From Ephydatia muelleri (lineage: Eukaryota > Porifera > Demospongiae > Spongillida > Spongillidae), in the NCBI GenBank assembly GCA_013339895.1, contig JABACO010000013.1, positions 1,053,595-1,117,594 of the forward strand: 64,000 nt of DNA. The letters are read 5' to 3'. Positions 49,901-60,319 of the stretch are shown here, piece after piece. Position 1 is the stretch's first letter. Each line of letters opens with the position of its first letter. A program made the translations under genes and the position numbers. Under the pieces are notes generated by a model, which saw nothing but the letters and a program-made list of their open reading frames with translations, was not told the DNA's origin and ran no database searches.

Positions 49901-52900
49901 CATCGCAGAATCAGAGTGTAGTTCTTTTGGTCCTGATTCCAGACCAGCCGGTGTCTTCTGACACTGTCCAAGTCCAAGTCAATACCTTTTTTGTGGGAGG
50001 AGCTACTCTAACGGACAGCCCACTGGTTGCCGTGGTGACATACTCATCTGCCGGCGGGCAACCGTACAAAGAAGTGGTGACGTTTCCTTCCATGACAGCA
50101 GCACACATAGATGCACTAGTCATAACACTGGTGGTCACCAATGATACCCTCACTGATGGGCATTCATTGGGGTGTTTGGAGACGGCGGAATGGAATCTGG
50201 AGCTGCAGGGCATCGTGGGTCCACTCCAGAACCTAATCATCACCATGGAGACCAATGGAAGCCTCGCAATCATTTCTGCAAATGTGATATATATTGGGTA
50301 CCAGAGTGTGGGTGTGGCATGTGTGGGATGGGCAAGGGTGTGGGAGGATGAGGATGTGAGTTGGGGTGTGGGTATGGGAGGATGAGGGTGTGAGTTGGGG
50401 TATGTGGGAGGATGGGGGTGTGAGTTAGGTGTGTGGGAGGATGAGGGTGTGAGTTGGGGGGAGTGGGAGGATGAGAGTGTGAGGAGTTGGTGTGTGGGTG
50501 TGTACACGGTGTGTTATGTATGGAAGCATGATATCTACATTTATGTAGCTCTAACCTATAGAGTGGGAATATCTTCTGGAACGCTTGCTGTTGTAAACCA
50601 GAACTCCAGCCATATAATGGTGTCATCTTATGTGGAATCCATTGCTGTGAACAATGGTAGCGATGTGATGACATTTGAGAACTGCACCATGCAACTGTCC
50701 CTGTGGACAGAGTCCCATTACTGCACTCCCAAGCCTAGGATGGCTGCCATTGACGTTACAGCAATGTATGGCTCCGTGATTAAAAAGGTTAACCCTTTCT
50801 CTTGTAGTCCAGAGTGGTTGCTATGGCAACTAAATCTCCCGATGCAGGAACAAGCCATAGCCACACTGGTCCAGGTGCCTCCAGAGACCATACAAGTAAC
50901 CTTCCTTCCTCTCCAGAAGACTGCTCTGATGCCAGGCGACCATTTTGAACTCAACTTTGCACTGGTCTTACTGCCAGTGTACAACACAGAGGCACACGAC
51001 ATGGTCTTGGCGATGGACATGTTAGACCCTTACTTGAATGAAACACTGACGATGACAGTGGACTATCGTAATGGCACCGTGGCAACCATAGGTAAGCCAT
51101 GCAGCTAGGGATATAGCTAGAGGAAGGGAAGCAGGGTGGACACACACCTGCACTATGTCACACCACTGCATGCTGTATCCTTACTTCTCTCCTCAGACAC
51201 AGACCTCATCTTTCAACAAGGACTCTACATCCCTGTGATTTCAGCTGCCGGAATGCAGTTCACAGTTCCAATGGCATTTGATTGGAGCACACCTCCTTTG
51301 ACCACAGTGAACTTCACCGTCACAGCACAGTACTATTACAGTGAGATGCTAGCCAATGGTGACGTTCCTCTGATCTACTGCTTACCTCCCTCCCACTCCC
51401 TCATCAACCCACACACACATGTACACACTTGTACACACGTGGCTACACTTTCACACACACACACACACTTCCTACGCACATCATTAAGAGACCAAACTTC
51501 TCTTTGGTGCTGCAACACTGTCTGTGACCACGAGTGCTCCAATCACCACCACCACCATCACCACCACACCCATACCAACCATCACCTCCACCACCACCAT
51601 CACCTCCACACCCACACCAACCACCACCATCACCTCCACCATCACCTTACCACCAGTCATCATCGATAGCATCCAGATCACCAACACCTCCTCCCCATAC
51701 ACTTCTAGCCATAACCTTACCATCCATGAGATATTCACGGTCAACATCCACACCAACATATCCCACACTGCCACCAACGTTTCTGTTGCCCTAGGTGAGG
51801 GTTTGGGGCCTTAATTTAACCTCTTTGCTCCAAAATAAACCCTTCCCTTCCTCCAATCATTCCACACACTGTAGTTGCTTCAGCTCAACCATTGCTCAAT
51901 CCTCCTGTAGCAGTAGTGGGTGTGGCACAGGCCCAGGTGGGAGGGGCAGGAAGCCTCTCACCCAATGGGAGTGCACACTTGGTTATTTGGAATGTCACTG
52001 GATCAAGCATGGGATTGGTTGTCTTCTCGGCTCAGCTGGTATTGCTGGACCCTGCCTACAATGGTCTACAAATCACCTTCTCTGCTGTTGTCATTGGTAA
52101 CAACAGCTGGGGGGCGTGGTCATCAGTGAAGGCCCTAGTGGTTGAACCCTCCCTCCTCATCCATCGTGCAATGAAGGTAGTGTGACCTCATGAACACATT
52201 GGGTGCAGAAGGTATCGCCATTTTGTCGTTTAACCCTCTAGCTCCTGGACGGCTCAACCACCAGAGTGGAGTGCTCACTGACAGTCTATCACTCATCCAC
52301 CTCCACTACCACTGCCCACAATGTGAGCATGGAGGAGGTGGCAGTGGAGGGGATGGGTGTGGTCAGATCAGGCTACAACCTGACTGGAGACCACTCAGGC
52401 ATCCAGGTGTATCAGGGAGAGAGGGAGGGGCCAATGGGAGGGGCTCAGCTTTGGCTCTCCTTGGGACTCCTCCCCTTGGATTGGAACGTGACCCTGACCT
52501 ACCTAGCTGAAGTCCAGGAGCCAAACCAGACAAGCCTGATAATGATTGTCAACGCATCGCTCAGATTTCTTAGCATTGAGCAAAATACACATGTGAGAGT
52601 TGAAATAAAACACTTTTGCAATTGGTCTGTGACTGTGTCTTACCTTTTCTGCAGTCCAATTGGTCTGGATATGGTGGTAAAAGGTACCAGCAGACCGATG
52701 AAGGATGCTTACACGTGACTGTGGTTGATATTGTTGACAACAAGATTGCAATTTTATTTGTCTGTGTCATCTCTGCCACATTTCTGTGCTGCCTACCATG
52801 TTGTGCCTTGTGCTATATCAGAGTGGGAGCCAAGCAAAAGGTCTTACCAGCCATCCTCAATGAACTGGTGAGTGAGCATTCCTGCTAACATCTGTGTTGT

Positions 52901-55900
52901 TTGTTTGTTTGTTTGTTTGTTTGTTTTTTAAAAACCCTTTTTTTTTGTAAATAATATTGAAACTATTAAATTAGTCTAAGCTCCCACTTAAATGGGGCCA
53001 GTATTCATGATAAACTGAGGGGGGGGGGGGGGGGGGGGGGGGGGATGATTGAGATTGTTTCGAATGGTGCATGGTTGCATTAATGGTGGCATGCACAGGC
53101 GACATTGCACCAAGTGTTGTGTGGTTGTGGGGGAGAAGGAGAGAACAATGACAGCATGTTGCAAAGCCGGCCCTTTTTGTTGGGGTGTGGCCTTGAGACA
53201 TAGAAACACTTCCACCCTCCTCCCCTTCCCTATTAAAACAGTCAATACATTCAACAAGAAGTGATTACACCGGCTAGTCATATAAGCAAAGCACTAAACC
53301 TTGTAATGACCTTGAATGGTGTACAAGAGTTCCATACTTCCATCCATACACAGCAATCAAAGTATATTCTTCAAATATCTCCATCCTCCCTCCCTCTCCT
53401 CTCCCTCCCTTCTAACAACCAGGCATTCATACCTAGAAGACAATATGACCGACCTTTCCATCGCCTCCAGAGGTACACACACCTCCATTACAGCACGTGT
53501 GCCTTCCAGGTCATCCTCACCTTAAACCCTTCTCAGACCACTCGTGTCCAGCCTGCTAGTGGCACTGCCAGAACGTGCGTCCATCAGGGAAGATGTGCAT
53601 GAGGAGGTGGAGGTGGACTGTTTAGCTGGAATGGAATGGGACCTGCACCTCCTCGTTGCTGACCAGACGATGAGGCACATAGAACGACTCCTCACTAGAA
53701 ATGCAAAATATCCCTCGGTCAAGGAAAATAGGCTTGTGGCAAAATTCCATGACAAAAACGGCCTGCTTCAAAACACGGTTAGTGTTAGGCTCAAGAAATG
53801 GTCAAATGACATCATCACTAGCTACGACCAAGTGAAAGAGGTGAGACAATCCAACACTTGTGCAGATGATGATTGACCTTTGAACGCAGGATCTGAACCA
53901 AGAGATGGTCTCCTCACAAGCCGATGAGACCAAGACACTACTAGGACTGACAAATATTGATAACGTAAGAATTGGGAATGATTTGCACAAATGGAGGTGG
54001 TGTGTTCCCTAGGTGACCAGACTACCTGTGGAATGGGTCCAACAGCAAAGCTTGGAGAGAACTCAAATGTTGGAAGTCATTGAGACCAAGAAGAAAACAG
54101 AACTTCTTCAACTGAAGTTTGAGTTCATTTCTCATTATCTACTTGGCATTATGGTAAAGCCATTTAACTCTTCTTTTGAAGTACAGCACTCCATTTATAC
54201 ATCTGTTCCTTGAGAAGTGACTAGTCATGTCTCCAAGGAGAAAGACTGTCATCTTTTAGATGAGGGATGGTTTGGGTTGATGGGATGTAATGGACCTCCA
54301 TACAATCCTAGGACAATGCAATTGGATTCCTTCAGAGTGGCCCTGATGCAGCAAAGCATTGCAGGAAGTTTGTGTCCACTGTCATCAAACACTACCTGCC
54401 CAAGGCTTGGAGGAGGCTGAGTGAGAAAGAGATGGCAATCATGGAAAGGGCCAAGAGACACAGGATGACCTTGCTGAACAAGGTATGGAATGATTGTGGC
54501 TGTTCATTATTTGTGAGATCATTCTTCTCCCTCCCCCACCCTCCCGACTCGAAAACTTTAATTGTTGCACACCTGTTGGTTAGAGGTTAGTGGAAGAGGA
54601 GCACTCAAGATGGGAGTCAATGCTACGCATGCACATCAGAGAAATCACCCGCCAGACTATTTGGTTAGTGTAACCTTCAATATTCAGGTAGTACCTTCAG
54701 ATGCTGGCAAAGTGAGAATCATTGATTAAGTATAGCTGGACTAAATTATGGGTCATGACATTTTGTTGTGAACTGTTCCAAATCATATTAAATATTTGTT
54801 ACACTTATTTCTAACCATTGTTTCCACTGATATTGATCACACACACATACACACACACACATACACACACATACACACACACATACACACACATACACAC
54901 ACACACATACACACACAGGTTTGGCCATATGACAGAGGAGAATGCCACACTGATGGGAGCACAGAACGAATCCACATGTCTCCGCAAACTGAACGCTCTG
55001 CGGGCCGAGAGGGAGGAGGTGGAGGAGGCCATACGAATGAAGGCCCTGGAGAAATTGAAGGCATGCCGGGTGTCACATGACACCATGGTCAACATCATGT
55101 GATCACATGATACATGTTAACCTCTTACAGCGACATGCAAAGATCATCGCTACCTCACCTTCCTCATCTCTTGGTATGAGTTGTAATGCCCATCATACCA
55201 TATAGGGTGCATGCCATCATACATACAAGGGTGCATGTCTTCCCATATATGGAGTGCATGTGACTATACCATATGGCATATATCCAAATATCATATGAGC
55301 ATGTGCACAAAACCACCAGATTTCGAGGGCAGCCATCCACCAATGGCACGAAACAGAACAGAAGAGGGAGCACATCCTCGAGAGGGTGGAGCATGAGGTA
55401 ACCACACCCACCCACATTGTGGAGGGATGTTCTCCTTATGACCACACCTCTTAACACACCAAAGTTTATAGATGAGATTGGACAGTGTTGGAAGCAATTT
55501 CAGTCGAGGCTGGAGAGCCTTGTGGCCATGCTGAGTGCCAAGATCAGCTCTGAACTGTTTTCAATATGTGTGTGTGTATTTTTGTGTACACGTGTGAGTA
55601 TGTGTGTGTACACGTGTGTGTATGTGTGTGTACACGTGTGTGTGTATGTGTAGGTATGTGTTTGTATGTGTACAAGTGTGTGTATGTGTAGACGTGTGTT
55701 TGTGTGTACACATGTGTGTACATGTATGTACATGTGTGTATGAGATGATCTAGTGCACCTCTGGTTTGATCCATCAGGCTACTTCATTCAGCTCTCAAAC
55801 TGTGATGCGGTCATTGGTGTCCAGGACAAAGCCAGACATGACCTGAAGCATCAGTTGCAGTCCAACGCACAGCACCAGAAGGAGAGACTGCAAGTACGCT

Positions 55901-56990
55901 AAGAGGGGCACTATTGTAGAAGGCTACCATTTAATGGATCAATAGGGCAGGGTGATGCAGGTGAAGGAGAGGGCCAGTGCCCACAGGGTTGGATGGACAC
56001 ACACGTGGGACAAAAGAACCAAACTACTTGAGGAGCTCGCCAAGTGAGAATGCCCTCATCAGATGTGACAAGACCCCAGACCATCCCCACCAACCTTCCC
56101 TCTGACCACACTGACAGGACAACCCCATAGCTTGTTTCTCTCTCTTCTCAGTGACTTCCTTGGGTCTGAGCCGTGCATAGAGTCAATTAGTGAAAAACAA
56201 TGGCTTCTAGCCAGGCTACAAAGAAGGTACTTCTTCATGCATGACAACTTCTTTAAAGGCAGCCCCTCACTTGTGTTTAGCTTTGCACTGGAAAAGCTCT
56301 TTATCCACTACCATGTGAAGACTGCACTGGTAGATAAAGTCACCCAAAAGATGGCTGCCATTTTGACATGGTATATTGGAGAGAAGCAAGTAAGCGAAAT
56401 TCAACAGTTGAGGGAAGGAGGTAGATATCGTTAAGTATTGATGGGCATGGTATATGGGAGTGGCCTAGTTGCCACTGGTAAGATGGCAAGACCCAAAATA
56501 GAACATCTTTTTTATTACTGTAAAACTTTCTATGCATTGTGAGAGACAGTAAAAAATCTCATTCTCGTATATATGCATGCTGCACCATTTATTCACAGAA
56601 GGTGGAGCCTTTGGTCATGGATGAGCTGTTCAATGGTTTTCTGAACCAGAGGAGTGTGGCTCTTGCCAATTTCACGGGTGAGGCAGTTGAGGAGGAAAGA
56701 TGGAGGATGGAGATGCAGTACCACACGATGGGCACAGTGGAACAGAATGGCAACATGCAGTCACCATGGACACTTCCCATGGTTGCCATGCACAACAGAG
56801 ATATGGTGGGCACTAATCAGGTCAGAACTAGTACCACTCCAGTGTTTGTTGCTAGCAGATATTTTCCTATCAGGAAACCATGACAACTACAGCTAATCAT
56901 GTCAGCCATGAGCCAAACCAAGTAATGCTCAGGCTAAAGGGTAGAGTAATAAGAGAGAGTCAGAGAATCTTCTCTCCCTCTCCTCTCCTC

Positions 56991-57054
<64 letters not shown>

Positions 57055-58707
57055 ACACACCTCTTCCCTGCTGCATGTCATACAAATTACACATGCATGC
57101 ACACAGGATGCAAGTTTAATAAGAGAGAAAGGAGAAGAGGTGAGCTGGGTGTGTCCAGTTAAGAGTTGTAAGGTCACCTTTGAATATTACCATAGCAACG
57201 GTGCAGGCTTAAGGCTTCTCATTTTAGAGAGTTGGTGATCAAGTACAGACACTCCCTGGAGTTGAAGAAAATGATGTATGAACCGGGAGGTCACATGGGG
57301 TCACATGGGGTCACATGCTGGTCATATCGGGATCACATGAGACATGCACATATCATACATATTACATGGGTTACTTGTGGCACTATTGCAATCGTGTGCG
57401 TGTGTGTGTGTGTGTGTGTGCGTGTTTAAAGGCAAATGTGGTCCATTTGTATAACCCACATAGAAATAATGCGTGTACGTGTGTACGTTTGCATATATGT
57501 ACAGGGTGCTTGATAGTCTGGGGACCCTAGCATGATGTAGGGTCTGGAACCGCGCGTATACCAAACTTTTTCTGATTAGTTTTTGTTGATATTGTATGTT
57601 TATATGATATTCATCATCCGCAAAACCGCGCTCTCACGTGAATCGAATCAACACCCAATCACACAAATCTGGGGACCAGTATACGTGTAAAAGACAAGTC
57701 TAGAAAGCTGTCAGCATGAGCGCTAGCATCTCTGAACCTGGGACGATCGGCGCCTCTATAGCTTCTCCACCTTCAGTCACGGTAGGATGCTGAAGACATG
57801 TTAAATTGTTTTTTTTTTTACGTGTGCTTGATCGTCCATACGTCGAATATAGAGCGTTGTTAGACACCCAATCACAGATTCAGAGATGCTAGCGCTCATG
57901 CTGACAGCTTTCTTGACTTGTCTTTTACACGTATACTGGTCCCCAGATTAGTGTGATTGGGTGTTGATTCGATTCACGTGAGAGCGCGGTAATATCATAT
58001 AAACATACCAATATCAACAAAAAATAATCAGAACAAGTTTGGTATACGCGTGGTTCCAGACCCTACATCATGCTAGGGTCCCCAGACTAGGTGCTTGCAT
58101 GTATACATACATGAGTACATGTTATGCCTCATGAAAGGAGTATGGGTACGTACATGAGCATGGGTACATGAGTATGGGCTTACATATGTACCTAAGTGCT
58201 TGTAAAAGGGGCTTGCATACACTATGTGCACTAGTAAGGCTGTGAAGGTGTGTTGATAAGCTGCTGTGTTGATGTGTGCCTTCTCAGGGAAGACCATCAG
58301 AGCAGGTTGCAAAGAAAAGAAAAGGAACTTAGAGAGAAGTACTTCAAAAGACAAGTTGAGAGTTGCATCCTAATGTGTGTCTTCCCCACCTGACTGTAAC
58401 TCCTGTACCTCTCTTTCCCCCCTCACTCACACACCCTCCTTTTACCTCTCTGACCCCTCCCCCTTACCCATGTCATGTTGAAAGGGAGCCAAGTACAAAG
58501 CCATACTTCAGAAATGGAGTGACCTCACACCGGCTCAGATATCAGAACTCGTCACCAAGTGGTATGAAGTGTTTTCATTTTCTTGATGTCAGAGAAATGA
58601 GAGTTGTGTGCTAGTGTGTGTGTGTGGGGGGGAGGAGATAGGAGAGATGTATGTACTAAACAATAATGTTACACTCATGTAGGCAGAACGGCAGTGGCAC
58701 TATGTGA
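43929..58707 (+). CDS. Right copy of giant type-I membrane protein gene, complete, with coiled-coil cytoplasmic part
   Basis: No named family recognised. Exons include 43929-45592, 45647-46059, 46307-46557, 46627-47034, 47080-47199, 47360-47497, 47716-47844, 47912-47986, 48052-48126, 48301-48492, 48688-48798, 48871-49136, 49450-49683, 49749-~50290, ~50530-51091, 51197-51358, 51489-51794, 51875-52176, 52242-52592, 52655-52867, 53423-53472, 53537-53840, 53890-53964, 54013-54153, 54312-54482, 54584-54663, 54919-~55098, 55131-55173, 55320-55397, 55465-~55567, ~55777-55894, 55961-56043, 56152-56389, 56599-56805, ~57229-57288, ~58289-58360, ~58483-58560 and 58683-58707. Total is about 2,870 residues. 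Order: signal peptide; ~2,100-residue N-glycosylation-rich ectodomain of repeated modules opening (V/I)xxGD ([44 protein letters not shown]), DUF11-like by eye; a short Thr-rich linker; one transmembrane helix (52737-52815, [16 protein letters not shown]) followed by Cys; then ~690 residues of charged helix, much of it coiled coil. A cell-surface receptor or adhesion role is inference. Confidence 0.8.
52737..52830 (+). other. Transmembrane helix and Cys-rich juxtamembrane segment of right copy
   Basis: The codons read [20 protein letters not shown] followed by [13 protein letters not shown]: about 20 hydrophobic residues, six cysteines, then a basic stop-transfer stretch. The same segment is at 1755-1850 (minus) in the left copy. 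Cysteines clustered at the cytosolic edge are typical palmitoylation sites; that is inference. Confidence 0.85.
53018..53044. repeat. Poly-G run in right-copy intron
   Basis: About 26 consecutive G residues after the transmembrane exon; the left copy has only a short C/G run at the matching place (near 1623). Its length is unreliable in any assembly. Confidence 0.85.
54839..54917. repeat. (CA)n/ATACAC microsatellite
   Basis: CA-rich tract ending at the acceptor (ACACACAG) of the exon starting at 54919 in the right-copy gene. Confidence 0.9.
55566..55740. repeat. TG/TACACG-rich repeat in right-copy intron
   Basis: GTGTGTATGTGTGTACACGT units in the intron after the exon encoding [18 protein letters not shown]. 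ORFs on either strand are repeat artefacts. Confidence 0.85.
56993..57060. repeat. (CT)n followed by (CA)n
   Basis: Compound microsatellite in a right-copy intron, with CT dinucleotides passing directly into CA dinucleotides. Confidence 0.9.
57514..58089. mobile_element. Foldback-type DNA element with ~200-bp terminal inverted repeats
   Basis: The left end (GTCTGGGGACCCTAGCATGA from 57516) and the right end (its complement, ending 58087) are inverted copies over roughly 200-225 bp with a few substitutions and one ~15-bp indel. Both ends are bordered by TA, consistent with a TA target duplication. The short centre (about 57750-57880) has no coding potential. A shorter motif, CTGGGGACCAGTATACGTGT, repeats the terminal TCTGGGGAC inside each arm. 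It sits in an intron of the right-copy gene, between the exons at 57229 and 58289. Non-autonomous Tc1/mariner-like or foldback element; family not proven. Confidence 0.75.
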
Positions 58708-58906
58708 GCTATCCCATCGCTCCGACCAAAGCATGACCATAACCAGATCATGGCAGACATCATATTTAGTATCATATTTCGCACCGTTATATATACACAA
58801 CAGTATCATATGTGTATGAAGTCCTAACTGAGTACTTTGCACTGTTCCTGTTATTCAACTTTAAATAATAATACCGGATAATTGGTATCCTGAGGATCAA
58901 GGCAGC

Positions 58907-60273
58907 ATGCAGCCAGTTAAGGATCGCTTCAGAGGGGCGCTGCTGGGCGCTCTCATAGGGGATTGCATGGGCGCTTATTGGGAGAGAACGCTGTGGATCG
59001 GGACGCATCCCATCGAAGAAGTTAAGGGGAAAATCAGGGACCAGGTCGAACGCGCGTTGGCGAGGAGGACCCCACGGTTGAGTTATACCGACGACACGGC
59101 ACTGACGTTTGCCATGGCAGAGTCGTTGGTGGAATGCAAGAAATACAACGATGTAGCCATGGCAAAAAAGTACGTTGGATATATGTGAGTTTCTGTTTAA
59201 AAATTCCTGTTTACGTACAAAACAGGCTCACCGAGACATTTTTCACGGACGTTTCTCGAGGCTATGGAGGTAGCGTAGGAACCGTATTCTCGAAACTTCG
59301 AGAGACTAACTACACCGACGCATATGGACCTGCGAGCGAGCAATTTGAGGGACGAGGGTCGTATGGTAACGGGTCTGGTATGAGAACATCGCCGGGGGCT
59401 TTGTTGGGTTGTAAGGAAGAGAAAACTTTGGTTGCGGTGAGGATGAGAGAGAATCAGTGCATGGCATGAAAGGGTGTCCATCCATTGTCAAAATATAGGT
59501 TTGCGCGGGCACTGCCAAAATAACGCACTCGCACCCCAGTGCTGTCAATGGTGCACTGTTGCAGGCCATGGCCGTGAAAATGGCGCTCTTTTCAAAGGCT
59601 TCGCTGAACCCCGTTGAGTTTTTGGACGCCCTTATTGGAAAGATGGAACAATATGAAAGCACCGATAAGTAAGGTAGTTGTGTATCACGTGCATTGCATG
59701 ACGCGCTGTGTCGCAGGGCGCCACTTGGCGAGGGTTCAGAAGGTGATGCCTCTAAAGGTGGTAGCAAGGCAACTGGTCTATATTTGAAGCTAAATAGATT
59801 ATGGTCTTATGTGTTCCATTCAGGAAAGTCTCGTGAGCTGCCTACTTACCAGTCACAGCTACATCAAATGCGGTCTTTTCTACTTGCTGACAAGAGACCT
59901 TCAGCTGATGTGGTGCAGCGTGCTCTGGGTCATGGGGTTAAGGCAGGCAAGCTGCATTGTGTACATGTGTATGTGTGTAAATGTGAGGGTGCAAATGCCA
60001 ACGTCTTAAATACAGTTTGCGCGCGAGGATCCGGCTGAGCCACTACAGCAGCAATAACTATCTTCTTAACACACCAAAGACAAGACTCCTTGTGTACAAG
60101 CAACAAACTCTATTGTACCCATAATACACAAAAGAACAAGTAACAATGTCCCTTTATGCATATCGCACAAAAGGGGTCCTCCGCAGCAATGCTCTTAAGT
60201 CACTGGCTTGCTAATAATGAATAATTTTATCCTCATCACCAGGTTCCCAGTCCTCCACAGTACATGTGTGTGT

Positions 60274-60319
<46 letters not shown>

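Noticed and set aside
43929-58707. Identification as EVC2/limbin or a cadherin
   Set aside because: Single-pass topology and coiled coils recall EVC2, but I could not align any diagnostic motif, and the ectodomain is far larger. No cadherin DxNDN-type calcium motifs are seen.
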